From Gracilibacillus kekensis (GTDB taxonomy: Bacteria; Bacillota; Bacilli; Bacillales; Amphibacillaceae), in contig NZ_FRCZ01000002.1 of NCBI RefSeq assembly GCF_900143085.1, positions 62,001-126,000 on the forward strand: a stretch of 64,000 nt of DNA, read 5' to 3'. The number at the start of each line of letters is the position of its first letter. The stretch's first letter is position 1. The translations under genes were made by a program, and so were the position numbers. Of the stretch, positions 21,577-30,405 are shown one piece after another. Below the pieces are notes generated by a model that was given only the letters and a program-made list of their open reading frames with translations, was not told the origin of the DNA and did no database searches.

Positions 21577-22620
21577 TTATGCGTGTATGAATTTTAAACA
21601 TACTGCTTCTGGAGCTTTTACGTCTTTTTGGATTAGAGTCAATGTACCTTTATTTGGATCACGCTCAAATAATACTAATGTACCTGACTCCTGATTAGAG
21701 GCAACGATAAATTGTTCGGATGGATCCAGGACAAAATCACGTGGCCAGTCACCTTCTGTATCCGTCCACTCGATAAATTCTACCGTAAAATCATCTGCTA
21801 CTCGATAAACTGCAATAGAATTATGTCCACGGTTACCAGCATAGACAAATTTACCATCAGAAGATAAATGAATGGCACTGCCTTGATTATTTTCCTTAAA
21901 ATCTTCAGGGAGTGTGGTAATATACTGCAATTCTTCAAATGAACCATCCGATTCATTATATTTTAATACAATTACTTCATTACTTAACTCTGTCATTACA
22001 TAAGCATATTTACCATTTGGATGAAATGCTAAGTGTCTTGGTCCACTTCCGGACTTTGTATTCAAAACACTGATCTTTTCAAGCTTATCTGCATCAGGAC
22101 GATACGTTGTGATCGTATCACTGCCCAGATCAACCACTACTACAAACTGTTGATCAGGTGTAAAGCCAGCATAATGTAAATGTGGTTTTTCCTGGCGTTC
22201 ATGTGGACCATTTCCCTCATGCTCTACCGACTTAGAAGCTTGAACAGTACCATCTTGATTGGTTAAATGTGCTTCTACTTGTTTGGTATGATAATTCGCT
22301 GTTACAACTAAGCTATTATCGTTTTTTACACTTACATGACAGGGTGCAGACCCGTCCGTTGCTTCACTATTCAACTTCTTTAAATTCCCCTCTGAATCAG
22401 AAATTTCAAACGCAGTGACACCACCCTTATCCTCTTCTTTTGAAACGGCGTATACATAACGATTATCATTACTAACTGTCAAGTAGGTAGGATTATCAAG
22501 AGGTGCTGCTACTTCAACGTTCTTTATTTCTTTATCGCCTGTATCTAGAATAAAACGGTAAACACCTTGGCTTTCTTTTTTAGTATAAGATCCAATATAA
22601 CCTATGTATTGTTTCCCCAT
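21577..22620 (-). CDS. pgl: 6-phosphogluconolactonase-like beta-propeller
   Basis: The 347-residue seven-bladed lactonase (YkgB/Pgl type) hydrolyses 6-phosphogluconolactone in the oxidative pentose phosphate path. Family features are YIGSYT at the N terminus, repeated blades such as GSGPRHLAFHPNGKYAYV, and DWPRDFVLDPSEQFIVASNQ. I place the start at ATG 22620 (MGKQYIGYIG); AGAAGGG is about ten bases upstream. A TTG 24 bases earlier is possible but lacks a ribosome site. It is a single gene between two terminators. Some family members act on other lactones. Confidence 0.85.
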   Translation of the reverse strand: MGKQYIGYIGSYTKKESQGVYRFILDTGDKEIKNVEVAAPLDNPTYLTVSNDNRYVYAVSKEEDKGGVTAFEISDSEGNLKKLNSEATDGSAPCHVSVKNDNSLVVTANYHTKQVEAHLTNQDGTVQASKSVEHEGNGPHERQEKPHLHYAGFTPDQQFVVVVDLGSDTITTYRPDADKLEKISVLNTKSGSGPRHLAFHPNGKYAYVMTELSNEVIVLKYNESDGSFEELQYITTLPEDFKENNQGSAIHLSSDGKFVYAGNRGHNSIAVYRVADDFTVEFIEWTDTEGDWPRDFVLDPSEQFIVASNQESGTLVLFERDPNKGTLTLIQKDVKAPEAVCLKFIHA

Positions 22621-22684
22621 TCTTTCAAATCCCTTCTCTTTCAATATTTAACTCTTGTAATTATAACAAATTTCAGAAATGAAA

Positions 22685-22710
22685 GAAAACTTGGCAATGA
22701 CCAAGTTTTC
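22685..22710 (-). terminator. Terminator of the 30-residue gene
   Basis: GAAAACTTGG and CCAAGTTTTC form a perfect 10-bp stem with a six-base loop. On the minus strand TTTTCTTTC follows. It is eight bases past the stop of the small gene, which supports that gene being real. Confidence 0.88.
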
Positions 22711-22717
22711 CATTTCA

Positions 22718-22810
22718 TTATATCGTTTTATCTTTTTTCATTTGATAATATGCATATGCTCCAATACCGATAGAAGCTAACATCGGTAACATTTTAGCTC
22801 TTCTTCTCAT
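22718..22810 (-). CDS. 30-residue membrane peptide
   Basis: The frame encodes a 30-residue product with a basic start (MRRRAK), a short hydrophobic helix (residues 7-22, ending AYAYYQ) and a basic tail. GGAGGG is seven bases before the ATG, and a strong terminator follows, so it looks like an independent gene. It resembles the small single-helix proteins common in bacilli, but I do not assign a family. The gap 22811-22888 to the next gene holds its promoter region. Confidence 0.65.
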   Translation of the reverse strand: MRRRAKMLPMLASIGIGAYAYYQMKKDKTI

Positions 22811-22888
22811 CTGTATCCCTCCATTTTGTTTTGGGTACAACATTATTCTGTGCTTGTTAGCCATTATTACTCCAAGCTAATCAAGGAA

Positions 22889-23155
22889 TTATTGGAATTT
22901 ACTCCCTACAAAAAGAAAGAATAAAATAAAGAGCCCGATAGTAAATGGCAAGGCACCTATTAGACTTAAGCTCATTCCATTATATCCGCCTACAATCTCA
23001 TTACCGATTAAATAAATGATTACACCAGCTGCACAACTTAAAAATCCCCACCAATAGGGTAATTTTTTAACTATGCTATAAAGGACACCGATGAAAAACA
23101 AGCATAAAAAGATCCATGGTAGAACAACATATATAATATAACTCATAACAGACAT
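22889..23155 (-). CDS. Small three-helix membrane protein
   Basis: This 88-residue, strongly hydrophobic protein has three predicted membrane spans (about residues 6-27, 36-50 and 62-84). I do not recognise a family. It lies downstream of, and on the same strand as, the ECF sigma cassette, but a terminator-like hairpin at 23244-23276 separates them, so it may be independent. The gap 23156-23260 shows nothing else. Confidence 0.55.
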   Translation of the reverse strand: MSVMSYIIYVVLPWIFLCLFFIGVLYSIVKKLPYWWGFLSCAAGVIIYLIGNEIVGGYNGMSLSLIGALPFTIGLFILFFLFVGSKFQ

Positions 23156-23243
23156 CCTTTGAATAAATTAAGACTCACATGTATAGGTATAGAATTTCCC
23201 AGTGATGACCCTTCATCCATTATATACCTAATTTTCAAAAGAA

Positions 23244-23276
23244 AAAACCAGAAACTTTTTTTAAGCTCCTGGTTTT
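23244..23276 (-). terminator. Terminator overlapping the sigma-factor stop
   Basis: AAAACCAG and CTGGTTTT form an 8-bp stem around a 17-base loop, followed by TTTTTTC on the minus strand. One arm lies inside the last codons of the sigma-factor gene. Confidence 0.7.
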
Positions 23277-23794
23277 AATAGTCCTACATCATTCTGATTA
23301 TAATTTTCTTTAATTAACTTCCTTGCTCTGAAAATTCTTGTCTTAACAGCAGAATGTGTAATATTTAATATTTTTGCTATTTCATGGTCATCTAATTCTT
23401 GTTTGAATTTCAGATCAAAAACACTTTTTAATTTATCATTTTTTACGATATACTGCTCTAAATCCTCCACCGTACATGTCCAATTAATGTGTTCATCGAC
23501 ATCATTGGTTGCACATATATTGATTTCTTCTAACAAAGAAGGATCATCAAACATAAAGGATTTAGAACGTTTTTCTTTTCGTAATAGATCGATCGCTGTT
23601 CTTGAGGTGATTGTTCGTAACCATGCTCCAATTTTTTCGATTTTGTTATCATTTAAATGTTGGAAAATTTTGATCCATGATTCTTGTACCACATCTTCAG
23701 CTAATTGTCGATCCTTTACAATCTTTATAGCTACATAAAACATCATACTTTGGTATTGATCCACTAAACGCTCATACACACCTTCTACGAACAT
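23261..23794 (-). CDS. ECF-type RNA polymerase sigma factor
   Basis: The 177-residue protein has sigma region 2 (YQSMMFYVAIKIVKDRQLAEDVVQESWIKI, shown in two parts by the YQSMMFY and AEDVVQESW motifs) and region 4 (LDDHEIAKILNITHSAVKTR, a helix-turn-helix). AGGAGG precedes ATG 23794. It starts 22 bases after the ABC permease stop and so is probably the last gene of the GntR-ATPase-permease operon. No anti-sigma gene is adjacent, which is unusual for ECF factors. Control might be by transcription of the operon alone. Confidence 0.85.
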   Translation of the reverse strand: MFVEGVYERLVDQYQSMMFYVAIKIVKDRQLAEDVVQESWIKIFQHLNDNKIEKIGAWLRTITSRTAIDLLRKEKRSKSFMFDDPSLLEEINICATNDVDEHINWTCTVEDLEQYIVKNDKLKSVFDLKFKQELDDHEIAKILNITHSAVKTRIFRARKLIKENYNQNDVGLLKPGA

Positions 23795-23816
23795 GTATTC
23801 ACCTCCTCTTCTCTCC

Positions 23817-25808
23817 TTATTTAAAATTCTCTAAAACAAATGCAGGAAGTTGCTTTTCATTAACACGAAAACTTGTGATGAAGTTGTTGGTAGTGACCTC
23901 ATATAAACCAATCTCCCAATCACCTTTCATCGTTTCTTGCTCCCATAAGGAATAAACTTGATCTAGTTGCTCTCTGTCTTGGATTATAAGCAAATTATCA
24001 TCGTCAATCTCGTTAGGGCGAGACAAATCATAAAACAACTCTCTATTATTGTCGCTCGTCCTCATTACTGCTGCCATTGCTACATCCTCTTTTCCAAAGA
24101 AAATACCTCGATTTAATTGTTCTTCTTCCAGTACTTCTTTTAAATTCTCATAATCATTTACAATAGGAACATGATAAAATTGTTCTGGTTTCTTCTCAAA
24201 TTCGATACTGCCTAAATCTTGAAAGTATCCTTGTGTTATCTCTTCATACGAAGCATTCATATAATCTTTTTTCAATGCTTCAATTATTTTCACCATGGTG
24301 TTTTGATTATCTATTTCGTGATTTCCATGAAAACCATATAGAGAAATTTTATGAAAGTTACTAATATCATCATACAACCAGGCAAGGTTAGATCGTTTAA
24401 AACTGTCTGATTCTAATATGGGTTCCACTAAGTGACTGAGCTCACTCATCGAAGGAATAAAATACCTTCTATTTATTTTTTGACCATTTTCTAAATAGTA
24501 ATTAATAAAAAAGGTTTGAGAGTCTTCCGTGTAATTCCTGTTATGAGCTTTCTCGTAATACTCATCATCTAATATGGTTTGGTGAAGTCCAATTATTTTT
24601 TTAATTAATTCTGGATCTGTAATGTTTGCATTATCTTTCGCGTTTTCACCACTTTGGTACGTATTAAAGCGAAACGAATCATCAGTTATAAAAACACTCT
24701 CCACATTTTCAGGTTCTGGAATTCGCTTTTCAAATCCATAGATATCAAATACAATGGATAATAAAACCAAAAGTGAAACACCAATGTATAGTAATAAACC
24801 TTTCCATTGATGGAAAATCCGCCATGTTTTTTGAATCAGCATTTCCGCTAATAAGTAACCAATGAATGCTCCGAATAAATAACCAAAAGAAATCCAGCCA
24901 AGAAATTGCCCCTGAACAAATCCGAAATACGTACCACCTAATAACATAAAACAGAAAGTAACACCGATTTTAAATACTGGTTTAAGAATCGTGAAAGCTA
25001 GCGCTTGATTGGCTGCTTCAACATTCCGCCCCCGATAAATTATGATTGAAGAAACAATACAAATAAGCGAGATTATCCAATAAAATGAAAAATTTTTAAT
25101 ATCCAACTCACGAAATTGTATATCAAAAACCTGGATAAATGGTGATAAATTAGATAAATTATTTCCCACAGCATATTCCGGACTAAAACCGATCAATAGC
25201 ATCTCCAAATTATAGTAGATTAACATAGAGATACCTGCTGGGAATAGCAGAAAAATATAGCTTAAAGCTGCTTGGACAGTCGATATACCAGTCAAAACAC
25301 CGATTAATACAGAGAATGTATAAAATAACGTATTGATCATAATCGTGAAATATAGCCAGTTCCCAATATCTGCGTGTTGATACATATGATCAACATCCAT
25401 CGTTCCGTAAAGTGCAAGCAACAATAAAGCGTTAATTATAGCTGGTACAATCACCATCAAATATCCCAGTAAAAATTGGTGATAAAAAAGCTGTGATCGT
25501 TTAATTGGTAAACTATGCATGAAATCTGCCGACCCTTTTACTTGCATATACCGAAAAGTAAAAATACTTGCTAATACTGGTGCAGTAATCATTAATAAAC
25601 CTTGAATTTCACCATTAAAATACAATAAATGATGCACGTTTTCCTGATAATAAGTAATCGTTTCTTGATCAACGCTCGATAGTTCCATAATGATTTGGAG
25701 TGGTAATACGAAAATAAGGGCGATAAAATAAGCAATTCCTATCCAGCCAGAAGTTCGAAAACTTTGTTTCCAAATTTCCTTTTTAAAGTAAGATGTTTTC
25801 GATGGCAT
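23817..25808 (-). CDS. ABC transporter permease with large C-terminal domain
   Basis: The 663-residue protein has about twelve membrane spans in its first 360 residues. A long soluble segment of about 290 residues follows (from GFEKRIPEPENV to the end), probably outside the membrane. It resembles permeases of YtrABCDEF-type systems, where B. subtilis splits the membrane part across YtrC and YtrD. The start overlaps the ATPase gene by 26 bases. The exported substrate is unknown; related systems respond to cell-wall antibiotics. Confidence 0.8.
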   Translation of the reverse strand: MPSKTSYFKKEIWKQSFRTSGWIGIAYFIALIFVLPLQIIMELSSVDQETITYYQENVHHLLYFNGEIQGLLMITAPVLASIFTFRYMQVKGSADFMHSLPIKRSQLFYHQFLLGYLMVIVPAIINALLLLALYGTMDVDHMYQHADIGNWLYFTIMINTLFYTFSVLIGVLTGISTVQAALSYIFLLFPAGISMLIYYNLEMLLIGFSPEYAVGNNLSNLSPFIQVFDIQFRELDIKNFSFYWIISLICIVSSIIIYRGRNVEAANQALAFTILKPVFKIGVTFCFMLLGGTYFGFVQGQFLGWISFGYLFGAFIGYLLAEMLIQKTWRIFHQWKGLLLYIGVSLLVLLSIVFDIYGFEKRIPEPENVESVFITDDSFRFNTYQSGENAKDNANITDPELIKKIIGLHQTILDDEYYEKAHNRNYTEDSQTFFINYYLENGQKINRRYFIPSMSELSHLVEPILESDSFKRSNLAWLYDDISNFHKISLYGFHGNHEIDNQNTMVKIIEALKKDYMNASYEEITQGYFQDLGSIEFEKKPEQFYHVPIVNDYENLKEVLEEEQLNRGIFFGKEDVAMAAVMRTSDNNRELFYDLSRPNEIDDDNLLIIQDREQLDQVYSLWEQETMKGDWEIGLYEVTTNNFITSFRVNEKQLPAFVLENFK

Positions 25809-26682
25809 ACCCTACACCCTCCATTTCATAAATGAAAATTTCTTCTAATGTTAATGGCAACATATCAAAAACTACGGGTTCATATTTATTAATGTGACTT
25901 TCCACCTGTTGATATTCGCCTCTTACAATGCATACGAACACACTACCTCTTTTTTCCTGATATAAAATGTCTAAACCTTCAAACAATGAATCATCAACGT
26001 CATTCTTGAAAGCAATTTGTACTTTATGGATATCTGCTTTGAGATCATCTAAATCTTTTTCTACTAATAATTCACCCCGATGTAAAATACCAACTGCATC
26101 ACAAATATCTTCGACTTCTTCTAAATTATGGGAAGATACTAGCACTGTCATTTCACGTTCTGCTACATCTTGAATGATCCAAGACTTTATTTTTCTGCGA
26201 ATTACCGGGTCTAATCCGTCAAATGGCTCATCAAGAATTAGATAATCAGGCATTGCACATAATGCTAACCAGAAAGCCACCTGCCGTTGCATTCCTTTTG
26301 AGAACCTCTGAATTTTTTGGGTTACATCTAATTTCAGTAGTTTTTGCATTTGCACAAATCGTTCCTGATTCCAGTTAGGATAGAGGTTCTCATAAAAGCT
26401 TGCCATTTGATTGACGGTATAATGCGAGAAAAAAAACAGAGCATCAGGAATGAAAATTAGTCGTTCCTTCAGTACAATATTCTCGAAGACGGGTTTACGT
26501 TCTATTTCTACTGCACCGTTATTTTGTTTGATAATGCCTGCAATTGTCTTTAACAACGTCGTTTTGCCAGCCCCATTTGAACCTAATAATCCATAAATAG
26601 AACCTTTTTCAATTTTTAAGCTGACATCTGCTAATACGATATCTTTTTCAAATTTCTTTTTCACGTTCTGAACTTGGATCAT
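25783..26682 (-). CDS. ABC transporter ATP-binding protein (YtrB-like)
   Basis: The 299-residue nucleotide-binding subunit has Walker A GSNGAGKTT, signature FSKGMQRQ, Walker B YLILDEPFDGLDP and the H-loop in VSSHNLEEVED. The C-terminal 80 residues are the variable domain typical of drug and peptide exporters. It overlaps the GntR gene upstream by 35 bases and the permease downstream by 26, so the three are translationally linked. Confidence 0.92.
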   Translation of the reverse strand: MIQVQNVKKKFEKDIVLADVSLKIEKGSIYGLLGSNGAGKTTLLKTIAGIIKQNNGAVEIERKPVFENIVLKERLIFIPDALFFFSHYTVNQMASFYENLYPNWNQERFVQMQKLLKLDVTQKIQRFSKGMQRQVAFWLALCAMPDYLILDEPFDGLDPVIRRKIKSWIIQDVAEREMTVLVSSHNLEEVEDICDAVGILHRGELLVEKDLDDLKADIHKVQIAFKNDVDDSLFEGLDILYQEKRGSVFVCIVRGEYQQVESHINKYEPVVFDMLPLTLEEIFIYEMEGVGYAIENILL

Positions 26683-27064
26683 TTGTTTCCCCCCCTGCTA
26701 CCAATTCATTTGCTTCTGTTATGAGTACCTGTAATTCTTTTATGGTTACACCTAAAAACAAAGCTTCAGACATTTGCTTTTTTATTTGTTCTTTTACTTT
26801 CTTTAGTTCAGCTGAGTTATCCGTTATTAGCATATGATTCACAAAACTTCCCTTCCCTTTTACCGAATATATATAGCCTTTTGTCTCAAGTTCGCGATAA
26901 GCTTTTTGAATCGTATTAGGGTTAATTGACAACTGTTGGGCAAGCGTTCGTACAGAGGGTAATTTTTCGTCTTGCTTCAGAACATCATTGATGATCAATT
27001 GTTTTAATTTTTCGACTAACTGTTCATATATAGGCTTTCTGCTACGTAAGTCAAGCTCAAACAT
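26648..27064 (-). CDS. GntR regulator, YtrA subfamily
   Basis: The 138-residue protein is a short GntR repressor of the YtrA type. It has a winged helix (PIYEQLVEKLKQLI, LSINPNTIQKAYRELETKGY) and only a small helical tail, with no ligand domain. AGGGAGGG precedes ATG 27064. It heads GntR-ATPase-permease-sigma. The inverted repeat at 27108-27134 is its likely operator, implying self-repression relieved by membrane or cell-wall stress as for B. subtilis YtrA. Confidence 0.9.
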   Translation of the reverse strand: MFELDLRSRKPIYEQLVEKLKQLIINDVLKQDEKLPSVRTLAQQLSINPNTIQKAYRELETKGYIYSVKGKGSFVNHMLITDNSAELKKVKEQIKKQMSEALFLGVTIKELQVLITEANELVAGGETNDPSSEREKEI

Positions 27065-27107
27065 AACACCCTCCCTTTCCACTGTATGATCTGTATTAAT
27101 TGTATTA

Positions 27108-27134
27108 ACTGTATCAATATATTTAGTACAGTTA
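27108..27134 (-). promoter_or_regulatory. YtrA-type operator
   Basis: AACTGTA (27108-27114) and TACAGTT (27128-27134) are separated by 13 bases. The B. subtilis YtrA site is recalled as AGTGTA, 13 bases, TACACT, so spacing and symmetry agree. It lies 44 bases before the GntR start codon, where the promoter should be. Confidence 0.75.
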
Positions 27135-27213
27135 TATTATATGACAACTAGTTAAAAATACAAGTATTATTTTCAAAAATCAGCAAAAATTAAATTGTTA
27201 CGTATAAACAAGA

Positions 27214-27737
27214 CAATGTGACATAACTCTAAAGGTAATTTTGACAGGTTATATGTGCGTAGCAATTGCTTCGGCTTGCCCACTTCCCTTTCCGCGGGTT
27301 TTTCTCCTCAGCTAACTTTTTAAGCAAAGTTCGCTTAAAAAGTGGATCTTCGAATAAAAACATCCCGCAGGAGTAGAAGCGGACACCTGCGCTTTTTATA
27401 TGCTTTCTAACTAAAGTAAGAATAAAATTGTTGGCTTTATTTCATAACATATCCTTATGAATTTATCTTTAGATTACTTATCCTAATTAACATAATATGT
27501 TCATAACTGTAACAATCCAAAATGCTAGCATTTGCAATATTTGTAGAGTTCCATTCAGCGTAGGCGGCACTTCCACTCCTGTGGGATTGTTTTCCCTGAA
27601 GATCCACTTTTCCATGCGTTTTTTGCTTGGAAAAGTTAGCTGAAGGGAAAACCCCACGGAAAGGGAAGTGGGCAAGCCGAAGCGGATACCACCCACATAC
27701 TTCATCTCATAATGACCACAAGAGTTATGTCGGATAA
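27214..27737 (+). mobile_element. MITE-like paired-hairpin element, copy C
   Basis: The 524-bp element fills most of the 786-base gap upstream of the ytr-like operon. The left end reads ATGTGACATAACTCT then GGTAATTTTGACAGG. The reverse of the right end reads TTATCCGACATAACTCTTG then TGGTCATTATGAGATG. The L-arm (27260-27396) and inverted R-arm (27543-27685) each fold as long hairpins around AGCTAACTTTT and AAAAGTGGATCTTC. There is no coding frame. Confidence 0.88.
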
Positions 27738-27813
27738 TCCTTCTTTTATGCAACAATTTGAAGTTTATTTTTATACATATTGAGAATATTTACAGAATTT
27801 TTTCTATTAAAAA

Positions 27814-27846
27814 AAGCTATGCACCTTGGAGGAGGTTGCATAGCTT
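27814..27846 (-). terminator. Terminator of the mhqD-like gene
   Basis: AAGCTATGCA and TGCATAGCTT form the stem, with ACC/GGT extending it, and a T-run follows on the minus strand. It is five bases past the stop. Confidence 0.88.
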
Positions 27847-27850
27847 ACAT

Positions 27851-28459
27851 TTAGATTATTTTATTTTGATACCATTCTTTGGCTGCTTCTACTTCTGTTC
27901 TTGTTAATTGATGACCGTTATTTTCCCAATGGACTTGAACTTCTGCACCATTTTCCGTTAGTATCTTTTCAAGATCGATCGATTCTTGTTCGGTACATAG
28001 GGGATCATTATGGCCGGCTGTGATCAAGACCTTAACTCCCGATAGATCAGGTAACTCGACTCCTCTTTTTGGAACCATCGGATGATGTAGTACCGCTCCG
28101 TTTAAGACATCTTGATAGTTGAACAGTAAACTACCTGCTATATTAGCTCCATTGGAATAACCAACAGCTATCACATAATTACGATCAAATCCATATTCCT
28201 CAGCTGACTCATCTATAAATTCATATAATTCCTTCGTACGCAACATTAAGTCTTCTTCATCAAAGACACCTTCTGCTAATCGTTTAAAAAAACGTGGCAT
28301 TCCATTTTCAGAAACATTACCTCTTACACTTAGAATATTTGCGTCAGGATCAATTATCTCAGCAAGGGGTAATAAATCATTCTCAGTCCCACCTGTACCG
28401 TGAAGTAATAATAATGTAGGACCGTTTAGACTTTTTCCCTCTTTAAAAATATGTTTCAT
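27851..28459 (-). CDS. mhqD: Alpha/beta hydrolase, MhqD-like carboxylesterase
   Basis: The 202-residue serine hydrolase has the oxyanion motif LLHGTGG, the nucleophile elbow GYSNG (serine near residue 107), an aspartate in AGHNDPLC and a histidine in NNGHQLT. It is of the phospholipase/carboxylesterase family that includes B. subtilis MhqD, made in response to quinones. No MhqR gene or ring-cleaving dioxygenase is nearby, so stress control cannot be inferred from context. It is divergent from the siroheme gene across 280 bases with no other feature I can name. Confidence 0.8.
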   Translation of the reverse strand: MKHIFKEGKSLNGPTLLLLHGTGGTENDLLPLAEIIDPDANILSVRGNVSENGMPRFFKRLAEGVFDEEDLMLRTKELYEFIDESAEEYGFDRNYVIAVGYSNGANIAGSLLFNYQDVLNGAVLHHPMVPKRGVELPDLSGVKVLITAGHNDPLCTEQESIDLEKILTENGAEVQVHWENNGHQLTRTEVEAAKEWYQNKII

Positions 28460-28739
28460 TTAAACACCTTCCTTTTTTCAATTTATCTCAACTTCGAACT
28501 ATTTTCTTCTATTTTAAAAGAATCTCCTTCTAGTGTAAGAAACCTTACTAACATCTGTCAATTAGCTTGCCTTGACTAACTATTGCGTCTACAATAAAAT
28601 GAGAATTCAATTTTACACCCACTTTGCTCGATGAAATGTATCAGAAAGTAATCAGTTAGTTTCTTCGATATAATCGAATCTTTTCGTTTAAGTTTTTACG
28701 GAAAGGTAACACCTGATAAATTGAATAGGAGGTGCCATC

Positions 28740-29351
28740 ATAGCTTATCTGCCATTGCTTGTTAATTTAACTAATAAAGAAATAATAATTATTGGTGGAG
28801 GAAAAGTGGCTGAACGACGATTACGTCAATTATTAGAGTATAAACAATCAATCACTGTAGTTAGTCCAACCCTCACTGATACCATGAAAGAAATAGTTAC
28901 TATTAATAATATAAAATGGACAAATGAACCTTTCAAAAAAGAAGATGTAGAAAATGCCGATCTAATTATTGCAGCTACAAACAATGAGGGGATCAATGAC
29001 GAAATTATTAAGCAAGCACCTAAAAAAGCATGGATTAATGCGGCACATCATGGTGAAAAAGGTACCGTATATTTTCCTATCACGTTACAACGCGGACGAT
29101 TACAAATAGCAATATCCACAGGTGGTGCAAGTCCCCTTCTCGCAAAACGGATCAAAAAGCAAATAGACTTACAATTTCCAGATGACTATGAAACCTATAT
29201 CGACTTTTTATTTGAAGCAAGAGAAATAATAAAAAAATTAGACATGGATAAAAAAGAAAAACATCGATTACTTAAAGATATCGTGCAGAACCCTATCTAT
29301 GACAAAAAAGCTCAAAAAACTTTTATAAAGTCATTAAAAAAACAAATGTGA
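28740..29351 (+). CDS. ylnF: Precorrin-2 dehydrogenase / sirohydrochlorin synthase (start codon ATA)
   Basis: This protein of about 203 residues oxidises precorrin-2 to sirohydrochlorin for siroheme. The Rossmann motif IIIGGGKVAERRL is near the N terminus, and AISTGGASPLLAKRI is a family motif. The ribosome site AGGAGGTG (28727-28734) is followed by ATC ATA GCT TAT CTG CCA. The family alignment begins at about AYLPLLVNL, so translation should start at ATA 28740, seven bases past AGGAGG, where ATG is expected. The first conventional start, TTG 28755, is 22 bases from the ribosome site and would remove family residues. Confidence 0.85.
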   Translation: MAYLPLLVNLTNKEIIIIGGGKVAERRLRQLLEYKQSITVVSPTLTDTMKEIVTINNIKWTNEPFKKEDVENADLIIAATNNEGINDEIIKQAPKKAWINAAHHGEKGTVYFPITLQRGRLQIAISTGGASPLLAKRIKKQIDLQFPDDYETYIDFLFEAREIIKKLDMDKKEKHRLLKDIVQNPIYDKKAQKTFIKSLKKQM

Positions 29352-29376
29352 AGGGTTATTTTACCTCACATTTGTT
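29341..29376. terminator. Shared terminator made from two convergent gene ends
   Basis: AACAAATGTGA (29341-29351) and TCACATTTGTT (29366-29376) form an 11-bp stem. The left arm is the last codons of ylnF and the right arm the last codons of the convergent gene. The genes are only four bases apart. Confidence 0.75.
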
Positions 29377-30405
29377 AGAAATAACGGACTCTAGTTTGCT
29401 CAATCCATTGCCGTCTCTCAGTTGTCGTTTCGCAATGTTAATTCCCTCTTCTACTGAATCAGTATGATGAAATAAATAGTAGCGTAAACCTGCATTTAGT
29501 AACGTTTGATTATAATAATAACGATACTCAGGTTTCGACTCTCCCGATAAAATCGATCGAATAATTGCTGCCTGTTCCTCTGCATATAATTTATTGGATT
29601 TATCAAACTCTTTATATTCAAGTCCATATTCGTTCGGTTTGATGATAAAGGATTCTAAGTTTTCGGGTGTCCAATCAAACACAAAGCTATTACGATGAAC
29701 AGGAACATCTTCTGAACCTTCTAATCCCTGAACTATATATACATGACGATAATTTAACTGTTTGAAAACATCATTCAATTTATGAATGGCTGTTCGGTGA
29801 AAAGCACCTAACATCACGTTCTTTGCCTGAGGTAAATTAATAAGCTTCTCTACTGTATTAAATAATGTCCGTACTCCTATTTCCTCCCTGATATGGCGAA
29901 CGGAAGCCAATGGGTTACAAAAGTATTCCGTATCAACAAATCCAAAAGACTCATTCTCGATGTTCATTTCTATCTGTTCCTTAGAAAGTGTCACATCAAC
30001 ACCTAATGACTTCATAATCGCTTTAAGTGATGTCCCATATTTCGGTGGTAATGTGTCACTTGCTGATAGAAAAGCGGGTATTCCCTGATCCGCTAATAAT
30101 AAAGAAACTGGAACTGTAGCAGCAAAGGAGTTACGACCATTGTATGGGCCTGCAAAATCAATTAATTTATCTTGCAGCTCATTAGAGATAGTTAATCGAT
30201 TTGCATGTTTTTCTAACGTCTCAATAAATGCACACAATTCATCTGGTGATTCTGTTTTAATTCTTTCGGCAACTAAGTAGGCGGCAATTTGAGCATCTGT
30301 TGCTTTACCTGAAAGGATTTGCTCTGCTACTGCGAGAGTTTCTTCATAGGTTAAATCTTTTGCCCCTTTTTTACCTCTAGCTACTTCTTTTAACCATTGC
30401 TGCAT
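29356..30405 (-). CDS. Anthranilate phosphoribosyltransferase-like protein (TrpD2/YbiB type)
   Basis: The 349-residue protein has the glycosyltransferase family 3 fold. DLTYEETLAVAEQILSGKA is the N-terminal helical domain and DFAGPYNGRNSF replaces the GTGGD phosphoribosyl site of true TrpD. That change argues against tryptophan synthesis. It is the last gene of nirB-nirD-cobA-cbiX and overlaps cbiX by 29 bases. Start ATG 30405 fits AAAGGAAG upstream. YbiB-type proteins bind nucleic acid in E. coli; the role beside siroheme genes is unknown. Confidence 0.75.
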   Translation of the reverse strand: MQQWLKEVARGKKGAKDLTYEETLAVAEQILSGKATDAQIAAYLVAERIKTESPDELCAFIETLEKHANRLTISNELQDKLIDFAGPYNGRNSFAATVPVSLLLADQGIPAFLSASDTLPPKYGTSLKAIMKSLGVDVTLSKEQIEMNIENESFGFVDTEYFCNPLASVRHIREEIGVRTLFNTVEKLINLPQAKNVMLGAFHRTAIHKLNDVFKQLNYRHVYIVQGLEGSEDVPVHRNSFVFDWTPENLESFIIKPNEYGLEYKEFDKSNKLYAEEQAAIIRSILSGESKPEYRYYYNQTLLNAGLRYYLFHHTDSVEEGINIAKRQLRDGNGLSKLESVISNKCEVK

